Assembly (NCBI GenBank): GCA_937958675.1
Contig: CALGND010000074.1
Location: forward strand, 1-52,297
Reading direction: 5' to 3'
From: an uncultured Granulosicoccaceae bacterium
GTDB lineage: Bacteria > Pseudomonadota > Gammaproteobacteria > Granulosicoccales > Granulosicoccaceae
Length of the DNA stretch: 52,297 nucleotides
Shown: positions 45,122 through 52,297 of the stretch, piece after piece
Numbering within the stretch: position 1 is the stretch's first letter
Layout of the letters: every line of letters starts with the position of its first letter
Made by a program: the position numbers and the translations under genes
The notes under the pieces: generated by a model
Database searches by the model: none
What the model was told of the DNA's origin: nothing
What the model saw: only the letters and a program-made list of their open reading frames with translations

Positions 45122-45149
45122 AACACCCTCTCGGCCAGCTTAGGGTGTT
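45122..45149. repeat. 8-bp inverted repeat upstream of small ORFs
   Basis: AACACCCT/AGGGTGTT with a 12-nt loop, followed by TC. It sits between the SDR start and a possible 66-codon ORF and could be a regulatory hairpin or the end of an unseen transcript. Confidence 0.35.
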
Positions 45150-45152
45150 TCT

Positions 45153-45353
45153 ATGCCATTGCGGCAGCAAATACAAAAAGCCAGTGAGCAGCTCGATGCG
45201 CCAGGTTTGCTGCGTTATCTGATTACTGAGAAATTCCCGGGTGATATTGTCTTGGCGCTGTACAAATGTTGGATCAGAGCGGTGTATCATGCTTCTCCAG
45301 TTAGCCCGATAGTGCAGCGTGTTGATTCTGATGGTCAAATTATCAAAATTTGA
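45153..45353 (+). CDS. Possible small protein (low support)
   Basis: 66 codons from an ATG with AGGGTG just upstream. The sequence looks soluble and amphipathic, with no family recognised. It overlaps a second small ORF by 23 bp in another frame, so this stretch may hold the remains of a larger gene or two tiny genes. Confidence 0.3.
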   Translation: MPLRQQIQKASEQLDAPGLLRYLITEKFPGDIVLALYKCWIRAVYHASPVSPIVQRVDSDGQIIKI

Positions 45354-45492
45354 CCCCTTGGCACGATGGACGAAAGAACGTGTACATCGATTTATGAAAG
45401 AGCACAAATTGCCATATCATAAATTGGCGAAACGAACATTTGAATATGAAGATAGAGGCGATGCGGAAATCGCTCCTACTTACCCTTTTTAG
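45331..45492 (+). CDS. Possible 53-residue basic protein upstream of sat (low support)
   Basis: ATG at 45331, stop at 45490-45492, 30 bp before the sat start. The product is basic, with K-E-R-V-H-R-F-M-K-E-H-K-L and an acidic R-D-A-E-like end. There is no clear ribosome site. It could be a leader or a remnant. Confidence 0.3.
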   Translation: MVKLSKFDPLARWTKERVHRFMKEHKLPYHKLAKRTFEYEDRGDAEIAPTYPF

Positions 45493-45522
45493 AGTTGCTT
45501 TGAGCGGAGAACAGCAGTAAGC

Positions 45523-46716
45523 ATGGTTAACATAATTAAGCCTCACGGAGCTGATGAGCTCAATCCGCTTTTTGTAAGCGATGATGCGGCCCGAGCTCGC
45601 TTAGCGAAAGAATCCTCTTCACTACCTTCGGTTGTTGTTAGTTCCGCTGCTGCGGGTAATGCTGTGATGTTGGGCGGTGGTTATTTCACACCGCTTACGG
45701 GCTATATGGACAAAGCCAATGCCATGTCGGTAGCCAACACAATGGAAACAACGGACGGTTTATTTTGGCCGACTCCTGTTCTTAACTTGTTGCAAGAGAC
45801 GCCTCCTGCAAAAGTGGGCGATACAATTGCACTGCAGGATCCAAATGTTGCTGGCAACCCGGTTATCGCAATACAGAAAATCGAAGCGATCGAGGAATAT
45901 ACGGACGCTGAGATTGATCTGATCGCGCAAAAGGTATTTGGCACAACTGATTCTGCGCACCCTGGTGTTGCTGAATTTTTAGCACAAGGCAAAGTTTCTG
46001 TATCGGGTTCAATTCAGGTGCTTAACTACAGTTACTTTGAGGTTGATTTTCCGGGTACTTTCCAGACGGCTGTCGAGATACGTAAACATATTGAAAAAAT
46101 GGGATGGAAACGTATCGTAGCGTTTCAAACTCGCAACCCCATGCACCGTGCTCACGAAGAGCTTTGTACATTGGCTATGGATCGCTTGGATGCTGATGGC
46201 TTGGTTATTCACATGTTGTTGGGCAAGCTTAAAGCAGGTGATATCCCTGCTAATGTTCGTGAAGCCGCAATCAGCACAATGGTTGAGCATTATTTCCCTA
46301 AAAATACCGTGTTAATTTCGGGGTATGGCTTTGATATGTTGTATGCCGGCCCGCGCGAAGCATTGCTACACGCCTTGTTTCGTCAGAACATGGGTGCTAC
46401 TCACTTTATTATTGGCCGTGATCATGCAGGTGTGGGTGATTACTACGAGCCATTTGAAGCGCAAGAAATTTTCGACCAAATTCCAGCGGGCGCGTTAGAG
46501 ATCGAGCTCTTTAAGGCTGACCATACTGCATATTCAAAGAAGTTAAATAAGGTAGTGATGATGCGGGAGGCGCCAGATCACAACAAGGATGATTTTGTTT
46601 TGTTATCGGGAACGGCTGTGCGTGAAATGCTCGGTAAAGGTATTGCACCACCGGCTGAGTTTTCTCGCCCAGAAGTCGCTAAAATATTAATGGATCACTA
46701 TAAGAACGAGACTTAA
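45523..46716 (+). CDS. sat: ATP sulfurylase (sulfate adenylyltransferase, Sat type)
   Basis: 397 residues of the monofunctional Sat/Met3 family. Catalytic motifs are Q-T-R-N-P (202-206) and M-H-R-A-H (207-211, the HxxH nucleotide motif), then I-G-R-D-H-A-G-V-G-D-Y (about 293-303) and the V-M-M-R-E-A-P region. It makes adenosine 5'-phosphosulfate from ATP and sulfate. There is no APS-kinase domain. It could supply sulfate activation for assimilation or, through a separate APS kinase, PAPS for the two sulfotransferases in this window. The stop overlaps a TAAGGCCTTA palindrome shared with the convergent gene's stop. Confidence 0.95.
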   Translation: MVNIIKPHGADELNPLFVSDDAARARLAKESSSLPSVVVSSAAAGNAVMLGGGYFTPLTGYMDKANAMSVANTMETTDGLFWPTPVLNLLQETPPAKVGDTIALQDPNVAGNPVIAIQKIEAIEEYTDAEIDLIAQKVFGTTDSAHPGVAEFLAQGKVSVSGSIQVLNYSYFEVDFPGTFQTAVEIRKHIEKMGWKRIVAFQTRNPMHRAHEELCTLAMDRLDADGLVIHMLLGKLKAGDIPANVREAAISTMVEHYFPKNTVLISGYGFDMLYAGPREALLHALFRQNMGATHFIIGRDHAGVGDYYEPFEAQEIFDQIPAGALEIELFKADHTAYSKKLNKVVMMREAPDHNKDDFVLLSGTAVREMLGKGIAPPAEFSRPEVAKILMDHYKNET

Positions 46717-46720
46717 GGCC

Positions 46721-47089
46721 TTATAGCTCAGTGTACTTAGTGGATGTGCCACGCGATTTTTCCACTGGGTATTTCAAATTGTTGGCAGCCAGCTTTTGTT
46801 CGGCTGCCGTTTGAAGATCAATGCCGGTACGCTCTGCTACTAATAAAAGGTATAGCAACACATCAGCACATTCTTCCTTGAGCCGTTGCTGCATTTTTTC
46901 ATCGTTCAGTGCTTCCTCTTCAAACTGTTTTTCTGGCTTCCACTGTGATAGCTCTAGTAATTCACCGGCTTCCAAGCTTAATGAGAGGATTAGATCTTTA
47001 AGTGAGTGAAATTGCCGCCAGTCGCGTGCATCGCGAAATTCCAACAACTGCTGGGTTAAATCATCCAAAGAGGCTCGAGTATCGTTCAT
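46721..47089 (-). CDS. MazG-like nucleotide pyrophosphohydrolase (dCTPase-type)
   Basis: 122 residues from the ATG at 47089. The helical motifs are L-S-L-E-A-G-E-L-L-E-L-S-Q-W (E..E helix), K-E-E-C-A-D-V-L-L-Y-L-L (the E-x-x-D metal helix) and a K/R-x-x-K-Y-P end. This matches the MazG-like/RS21-C6 house-cleaning pyrophosphatase group. It probably removes non-canonical NTPs. It is convergent with sat, with a 4-bp gap, and its start lies 70 bp from the divergent phosphodiesterase. Confidence 0.88.
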   Translation of the reverse strand: MNDTRASLDDLTQQLLEFRDARDWRQFHSLKDLILSLSLEAGELLELSQWKPEKQFEEEALNDEKMQQRLKEECADVLLYLLLVAERTGIDLQTAAEQKLAANNLKYPVEKSRGTSTKYTEL

Positions 47090-47159
47090 CGTAGATCTTG
47101 ATCCTATAATTAACTTAACGGGCAACACTGCGACTACATTGCCCGCAATGGACACAATA

Positions 47160-47864
47160 ATGCGTATCGTACATATTTCTGATAGTCACATATCGCTTGA
47201 TCATCCGCAACGCACGGCGGACTTGCGTGCCTGTATCGATGTCATCAATTCAGCCACGGAGCAACCTGATGTGGTTATGCACACGGGTGATATTACGCAT
47301 AACGGTGTAGCTGCGGAATATACCATTGCTAAGCAACAGCTGGACGAGCTAAAAGCGCCGTATTTTGTGATGCCTGGTAATAAAGATAAGCGGCCCTCCT
47401 TGATCGATGCTTTTGCCGATGGCCAAACGATTTGCCAAGGTGATGAATTTATTCAGTATGCCGTGGATCGTTTTCCGGTAAGACTAATTGTGTTGGATAC
47501 CTTGAGTGATGACAGTAACAAGGGCTTATTGGGGGATGCTCGGTTCGAACATCTAAGCGCTATGTTGGCAGCTGAGCCGTTAAAACCCACTGCTGTGTTT
47601 ATGCATCACACGCCATTTGAAGTGGCTGCTATTCCTGATCCGTTTCAGTTTGAAAACTGGCAAGAGGTTGACAAGCTGCGTGATCTACTCAGCGAGCATC
47701 ATCAAATAAGTGGAATTTACTGTGGTCATATTCACCGCAGTATAGAGGGCAAGTTAGGTGAGCTTAACGTAAGCGCTATTTCTTGTATGGCCACTGATCT
47801 GCGTAAAGGTGAGCTGACCGCTGAGCAGAGGCAGATGCCAATTCTGCGTTTTTACCAACTGTAA
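47160..47864 (+). CDS. Calcineurin-like metallophosphoesterase (CpdA-like)
   Basis: About 234 residues with the two-metal phosphoesterase motifs: D-S-H (about 8-10), G-D-I-T-H-N (GD motif, about 43-48), G-N-K-D (about 74-77, where GNHD is usual), M-H-H-T (about 145) and C-G-H-I-H (about 189-193). Family members hydrolyse cyclic nucleotides (CpdA) or other phosphodiesters. The replacement of GNHD's His by Lys weakens a direct CpdA call. In-frame TTG (47139) and ATG (47148) would extend the N-terminus. It could lower cAMP made by the sensor cyclase in this window, as a hypothesis. Confidence 0.85.
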   Translation: MRIVHISDSHISLDHPQRTADLRACIDVINSATEQPDVVMHTGDITHNGVAAEYTIAKQQLDELKAPYFVMPGNKDKRPSLIDAFADGQTICQGDEFIQYAVDRFPVRLIVLDTLSDDSNKGLLGDARFEHLSAMLAAEPLKPTAVFMHHTPFEVAAIPDPFQFENWQEVDKLRDLLSEHHQISGIYCGHIHRSIEGKLGELNVSAISCMATDLRKGELTAEQRQMPILRFYQL

Positions 47865-48238
47865 AAGCGCCCCTTATTTCTTGGACTGGAGCAAAAGGTC
47901 GAACTAAATGTCCACAGTAATATCTAACGTTAGTTCCAAATCCACTAGAGAGGCTGCGAGGTATCTAAGTATCTGTTTGAATACATTAAGCTTGCGGCCG
48001 ACTGTGGATGAGATTTGTTGGGTACAGCTGATGCCGCAGCCTTAGCAGTAATGGAGGGGGTAAAATGGCAGCAGTAATGTTGGCTTGGGTAAATAACTTC
48101 TACACGGGCGCCACTCTTATGGTCACTGTCGAGTGGACAAAAGCCATACAACAGTTGTGAATACGGCGGTAGAGGCGCAGGCGAGTGTTTATACTGATAA
48201 AATAGGGTTTTAGATAATCAGGTGGGGATAAAATAGGT
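47865..48238. other. Spacer upstream of icd with a tiny candidate ORF
   Basis: 374 bp without a convincing gene. An ATG at 48065 preceded by a strong GGAGGGGG (5 nt spacing) opens a 31-codon frame ending at 48160, encoding a short partly hydrophobic peptide. It could be a leader peptide or small membrane protein, or chance. The icd promoter should lie here. Confidence 0.4.
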
Positions 48239-50479
48239 ATGTCAGACAAAAAACAGAAGATAATTTACACACTCACTGACGAAGCCCCTCTGCTCGCAAC
48301 TGCTTCTTTGCTCCCGATTATTCGTACATTTACCGCCGCTGCTGGCATAGATGTAGAGCTACGCGATATCTCGGTGGCCGCGCGGGTGCTTGCTGAATTT
48401 CCGGATTTTCTTAGTGATGAGCAGAAAGTCCCCAACAATCTTGCAGAACTGGGTGCGCTAACTCAGGACCCAAGTGCCAATATTATTAAATTGCCTAACA
48501 TCAGCGCATCCGTTCAGCAGCTGAAGTTATGTATTGCCGAGTTACAAGGAAAGGGCTATCCACTGCCTGATTTTCCAGATGACCCTCAAACCGACGAAGA
48601 AAAAGATATACGCGTTCGTTATGGCAGAGCCCTAGGTAGCGCAGTTAACCCTGTGCTGCGTGAGGGTAACTCTGATCGTCGAGCGCCAAAGGCTGTAAAA
48701 AATTACGCTAAAAAGCATCCTCATTCCATGGGCGAGTGGAAGCAATGGTCGCGCACGCACGTATCCCATATGCATAGTGGCGATTTTTACCATGGTGAAA
48801 AATCCATGACTCTGGATAAAGCACGTACCGTCAAAATGGAGTTGGTGGGAGGCTCCGGTAATAGCATGGATCTAAAAACAGGAATCGAGCTTCAGGATAA
48901 AGAAGTGATTGATCTCATGTTTATGAGTAAAAAGGCCCTATGCGATTTTTATGAGCGTGAAATGGAAGACTGCAGAGAGTCTGGCATTCTGTTTTCTTTG
49001 CATGTTAAAGCCACCATGATGAAAGTATCGCATCCGATTGTATTTGGTCATGCGGTCAGAACCTATTACAAAGATGCTTTTGATAAACATGGTGCCCTTT
49101 TTGATGAGCTGGGTATCAATGTCAATAATGGTATGGCTGATCTGTACCAAAAGATTGAAGATTTGCCAACTTCACAGCGCGAGGAGATTGAAACTGATTT
49201 ACAAGCTTGTAGAGTACGGCGTCCTCGGCTTGCCATGGTCGATTCTTCCAAAGGTATCACTAATTTTCATTCGCCCAGTGATGTGATCGTTGATGCGTCT
49301 ATGCCCGCCATGATTCGTACCGGTGGGCAGATGTGGGGTGGTGATGACAAGCTTTATGATTGTAAAGCGGTTATTCCTGAGTCAACGTTTGCCCGCATCT
49401 ATCAAGAAATTATCAACTTTTGTAAGTGGCATGGAAACTTTGATCCAACCACAATGGGTACTGTGCCGAATGTCGGTTTGATGGCTCAGAAGGCTGAAGA
49501 GTATGGATCGCACGATAAAACATTTGAAGCAGCTGAAGATGGTTTAGTACGCATAACTGACGAAAGCTCTGGAGAGGTGTTGCTAGAACAAACTGTTGAA
49601 CAAGGCGACATCATGCGCATGTGTCAGGTTAAAGATGCGCCTATACGCGACTGGGTTAAGTTGGCGGTCAGGCGTGCACGTGAATCTGATACGCCTGTTG
49701 TATTTTGGTTAGACCGATACCGACCTCACGAAAGTGAACTTATCGATAAGGTAGAGCTATACCTGCAAGATCACGATACTACCGGGCTCGATATCCAAAT
49801 CATGTCTCAGGTTCGAGCTATGCGATATACACTTGAACGTGTTGCGCGTGGTACCGATACAATCTCAGCTACCGGAAATATTCTGCGAGATTACTTAACT
49901 GATCTGTTTCCAATTCTTGAGCTAGGCACCAGTGCAAAGATGCTATCGATTGTGCCGTTGATGGCAGGCGGTGGATTGTTTGAAACAGGCGCTGGTGGTT
50001 CAGCTCCAAAGCACGTACAGCAGCTATTGGAAGAGAATCATTTACGCTGGGATTCCTTGGGCGAATTTTTAGCCTTGGCTGTGTCGATCGAAGACGTGGG
50101 TATCAAGAACAATAACGATCAAGCCAAGATTTTAGCCACTACATTGGATTCAGCTACTGGTCGCTTGCTTGAAAACAACAAGAGCCCTCAGCGCAAAGTG
50201 GGCCAGCTAGATAATCGCGGTAGCCATTTTTATCTTTGTTTATATTGGGCTGATGAGTTGGCTAAACAAACTGATGATTCTGGCCTTGCGGCTCAGTTCA
50301 AGCCATTGTTTGAGCAGCTCAGCAAGCAAGAGAAAACGATTGTTGACGAGCTCAATGCTGTGCAAGGTAAGTCTGTTGACACTGGTGGGTACTTTTATGC
50401 CGATCCGGAGTTGTGTAAGCAAGTGATGCGCCCAAGTAAAACCTTTAATGACATATTAGCTGCAGCAAGAACAAGTTAG
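48239..50479 (+). CDS. icd: NADP-dependent isocitrate dehydrogenase, monomeric type
   Basis: 746 residues, matching the ~740-residue monomeric IDH family in length and order of conserved blocks: Y-T-L-T-D-E-A-P near the N-terminus, the S-N-S-D/N-x-R-x-A-P region around residue 142, D-S-S-K-G-I and [10 protein letters not shown] near 490. It oxidises isocitrate to 2-oxoglutarate in the TCA cycle with NADP. The monomeric form is common in marine and some soil gammaproteobacteria. A 7-bp hairpin (50495-50514) lies just after the stop. Confidence 0.97.
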   Translation: MSDKKQKIIYTLTDEAPLLATASLLPIIRTFTAAAGIDVELRDISVAARVLAEFPDFLSDEQKVPNNLAELGALTQDPSANIIKLPNISASVQQLKLCIAELQGKGYPLPDFPDDPQTDEEKDIRVRYGRALGSAVNPVLREGNSDRRAPKAVKNYAKKHPHSMGEWKQWSRTHVSHMHSGDFYHGEKSMTLDKARTVKMELVGGSGNSMDLKTGIELQDKEVIDLMFMSKKALCDFYEREMEDCRESGILFSLHVKATMMKVSHPIVFGHAVRTYYKDAFDKHGALFDELGINVNNGMADLYQKIEDLPTSQREEIETDLQACRVRRPRLAMVDSSKGITNFHSPSDVIVDASMPAMIRTGGQMWGGDDKLYDCKAVIPESTFARIYQEIINFCKWHGNFDPTTMGTVPNVGLMAQKAEEYGSHDKTFEAAEDGLVRITDESSGEVLLEQTVEQGDIMRMCQVKDAPIRDWVKLAVRRARESDTPVVFWLDRYRPHESELIDKVELYLQDHDTTGLDIQIMSQVRAMRYTLERVARGTDTISATGNILRDYLTDLFPILELGTSAKMLSIVPLMAGGGLFETGAGGSAPKHVQQLLEENHLRWDSLGEFLALAVSIEDVGIKNNNDQAKILATTLDSATGRLLENNKSPQRKVGQLDNRGSHFYLCLYWADELAKQTDDSGLAAQFKPLFEQLSKQEKTIVDELNAVQGKSVDTGGYFYADPELCKQVMRPSKTFNDILAAARTS

Positions 50480-50494
50480 TAGTTAAGCAGTGCG

Positions 50495-50514
50495 ATTGAG
50501 AAGGGACTCTCAAT
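50495..50514 (+). repeat. Hairpin after icd
   Basis: ATTGAGA/TCTCAAT (7 bp) with a 6-nt loop, starting 16 bp after the icd stop; the stem could extend by a G-T and a C-G pair. There is no U-tract, so it is a possible Rho-dependent or 3'-stabilising structure rather than a clear terminator. Confidence 0.45.
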
Positions 50515-50590
50515 TGGCTAGATAAAACTGTTGATCAGCACTGCTGACCCAATAGTGAACTTTCCGCAAAAAATCGAACCATATTAAGCT

Positions 50591-51760
50591 ATGGCTACCG
50601 ATAATCGCATACTTTCTCCCATTAGCGCCGAGGCATTTTTCGCCGACTATTGGGAGCAACAGCCACTGCATATCAGCCGAGCAAATTCTGCGCTCTTTGC
50701 CGATGTAATTACTAAGCAGCTACTGCTTGAATCGCTTGTTACTAATCAGCTCTATTTTCCCACGGTCCAGCTAACCCAGTCTGGTCAATCGCACAGCCCT
50801 GATTCTTATACTGATGGCAATCAAAAGTTGTTGTCCGATAAAGCTGCGCAGCTGCATGCAGAGGGTGCTACTGTAGTTTGGTCTCAAGCACACGACTATT
50901 TTCCGCAGTTGCACGCGTTGTGCAGAGCGTTGCAATCTACTCTCAAGCTGCCGTGCCTTGCAAACGTTTATTTATCTCCAGCCACCCAGCAAGGATTTAA
51001 TGCACATTACGATTCACACGATGTCATGATCGTGCAGGTGTCTGGTTGCAAAACATTTCGATTTTATACCAACGGTGTAACACTGCCGTTTAGCAATGAA
51101 CGGTTTGATAAGGCAGTGCATAAGGCGGGTGATTTAACTGAAGAGATAATCTTAGAGCCTGGGGATACCTTGTATATTCCACGAGGAATGATGCACGATG
51201 CTGTAGCGACTGGTGATGATGCATCGTTGCACATCACCATTGGCATTTATACGGCTACCTATAAAGATCTATTACAGCAGCAGCTTGAGCTCATGGCGTC
51301 ATGTAATACTGGCTTGCGGCGCTCTGTAGAATCTCTAACGACACGTAGAAACGAATCTATCAATTTGGCAGATGGTATTCCAAAGACTACAAGTGTGGAT
51401 GGTGGGCTCATTGCGGAAGCGTTTGAGCAACTGCAAGATAAATTAGCCCTAGACTCACTTGCCGATCCCACTTTACAGGCGACGAACGAATCAGTGTGTA
51501 GCCAATTAACTGATCAAAGCGTGTTGTCAGTGAATAATCAAAATGTTTTGAATCTGTGGCGAAGCGGTGATGCCGTAAAGCTGCGTTTGTTCGGTAAGAT
51601 CCTGCATTTTACTGACCCGCTTGGGGCTGCAACCCAGTGGATACTAGGTCAAAATGATCAAAAGTTTGAATGTTTGGCCATCCCCGCGATCACTCAAGCA
51701 CAGCGTTTAGCACTGTGTAAGCAATTGATTCTTGAAAACGTAGTAAATTTGCTAGAATAA
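50591..51760 (+). CDS. JmjC/cupin oxygenase, ribosomal-oxygenase (ROX/YcfD)-like
   Basis: 389 residues. The JmjC core has the iron triad H139-x-D141 (A-H-Y-D-S-H-D) and H202 (G-M-M-H-D-A), with I-P-R-G just ahead of the last ligand, W-E-Q-Q-P-L-H-I near the start and the G-C-K-T-F-R-F-Y strand. This pattern fits the ribosomal oxygenase family (bacterial YcfD/RoxA, human MINA53/NO66) that hydroxylates ribosomal proteins using 2-oxoglutarate and oxygen. The C-terminal ~150 residues should hold the dimerisation and winged-helix parts. Target unknown. It lies 111 bp after icd. Confidence 0.85.
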   Translation: MATDNRILSPISAEAFFADYWEQQPLHISRANSALFADVITKQLLLESLVTNQLYFPTVQLTQSGQSHSPDSYTDGNQKLLSDKAAQLHAEGATVVWSQAHDYFPQLHALCRALQSTLKLPCLANVYLSPATQQGFNAHYDSHDVMIVQVSGCKTFRFYTNGVTLPFSNERFDKAVHKAGDLTEEIILEPGDTLYIPRGMMHDAVATGDDASLHITIGIYTATYKDLLQQQLELMASCNTGLRRSVESLTTRRNESINLADGIPKTTSVDGGLIAEAFEQLQDKLALDSLADPTLQATNESVCSQLTDQSVLSVNNQNVLNLWRSGDAVKLRLFGKILHFTDPLGAATQWILGQNDQKFECLAIPAITQAQRLALCKQLILENVVNLLE

Positions 51761-51795
51761 AATCTCATTGATTATCGATTTGCGTAGGAGATCCA

Positions 51796-52110
51796 ATGGT
51801 TAAGGATATTAAAGGCAAAGATCAAGGCAACGGCGAAGACGAAATCGTCGTGCAAACTCGCGAAGGTCGTCGTACGATATTGCGTGATGGCGCTGCACTT
51901 TTATTGGCTGGTACCGCATCATCATTTGCTGGCACTGTCTTGGGTGATGATTGCGATCGCCAAGCAGTAGAGGGCGAGCAGAAAGAAGCGGGTAACGGCT
52001 CGGATAGTGATGCTGGTGAAGGCTCTGATCGCCAGGGTTGCGGCAGTCCCGCTCAGATATCAAGCGTTATCAATAAAAACACAGCATCGGTTGTCAAGGT
52101 CAAAGGGTAG
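51796..52110 (+). CDS. Small Tat-signal protein of unknown function
   Basis: 104 residues. A polar n-region of ~28 residues leads to R-E-G-R-R-T-I-L-R-D-G, a twin-arginine-like motif, then a hydrophobic Ala/Leu/Gly stretch (about 33-50) and a cleavage site near A-G-T. The mature part is short, acidic and Gly/Ser/Asp-rich with two cysteines (D-D-C-D-R-Q and Q-G-C-G-S-P), each next to a D-R-Q sequence, suggesting a small disulfide or cofactor-bearing peptide. GGAGATCC lies just upstream of the ATG. Family not recognised. Confidence 0.7.
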   Translation: MVKDIKGKDQGNGEDEIVVQTREGRRTILRDGAALLLAGTASSFAGTVLGDDCDRQAVEGEQKEAGNGSDSDAGEGSDRQGCGSPAQISSVINKNTASVVKVKG

Positions 52111-52297
52111 TACTACCTTTCCCACGAAGGTGTGACGGCGCGGCGTTCCGGAATATATTCCAAAGTAGGTGGAGGCTCGCTTACGCAGGTCGCTTAGTAA
52201 TGTGGCTCGATGATTGTTCGTACAATTGGTTTCGCGCCGGCTAGAGCTTGATGTGCGGCTCATACCCTAACTTTAGTAGTGCCATTAAATATAAAAT

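Noticed and set aside
46714..46723. TAAGGCCTTA palindrome spanning two convergent stop codons
   Set aside because: It arises from the two stop codons facing each other and is too short to be a terminator.

Overview
The window reads like a chromosomal segment of a free-living, probably marine, gammaproteobacterium. Signs are moderate GC, HrpB, a large monomeric isocitrate dehydrogenase, a CmoM-type methyltransferase domain, DUF1127 proteins, ATP sulfurylase together with carbohydrate-type sulfotransferases, and Tat-exported DsbA. A genus cannot be assigned from sequence alone. No rRNA, tRNA, CRISPR array, insertion sequence or prophage was seen.

Region 1 (1-13.9 kb) is a surface-polysaccharide locus. 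It holds a collagen-like lipoprotein that runs off the left edge. Leftward genes encode a phosphoglycosyl transferase, a WecG/TagA glycosyltransferase and a flippase. Rightward genes encode two unrelated sulfotransferases, a Wzy/WaaL-type polymerase or ligase, and two very similar tandem Wzc-type chain-length/tyrosine-kinase genes. The likely product is a Wzx/Wzy-dependent, sulfated exopolysaccharide. Few glycosyltransferases are present, so other sugars must be added by enzymes encoded elsewhere.

Region 2 (13.9-27.1 kb) is mixed: HrpB helicase, a secreted metallo-beta-lactamase-fold hydrolase, a basic His/Arg/Tyr/Gly-rich secreted protein, a lipoprotein, a Cys-less thioredoxin-fold protein and a DUF808 membrane protein. 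A redox and amine-metabolism group follows, with two GFA zinc proteins, an FAD amine oxidase-like enzyme, a two-domain glutaredoxin and an aminotransferase.

Region 3 (27.1-34.7 kb) is the least ordinary. It contains a HisA-like barrel fused to a CmoM-like SAM methyltransferase in which the usual HisA catalytic aspartates are replaced. It is divergent from a membrane-bound, sensor-fused class III adenylate cyclase, which is followed by a lipoprotein and a NERD/zinc-ribbon protein.

Region 4 (34.7-52.3 kb) carries pxpABC (5-oxoprolinase), then a redox/envelope-stress group of a CPLC thioredoxin-fold protein divergent from Tat-exported DsbA, an ECF sigma factor and a membrane anti-sigma candidate, ending in a perfect 19-bp stem-loop. 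Next come a leftward operon (double-DUF1127 protein, unknown protein, YciA-type thioesterase), a DUF3179 protein, homocysteine methyltransferase, an SDR enzyme, ATP sulfurylase, a MazG-like pyrophosphatase, a CpdA-like phosphodiesterase, monomeric icd, a JmjC ribosomal-oxygenase-like enzyme and a small Tat-signal protein. The sulfurylase could feed sulfate activation for the sulfotransferases, and the phosphodiesterase could oppose the cyclase. Both links are inferences from co-occurrence.
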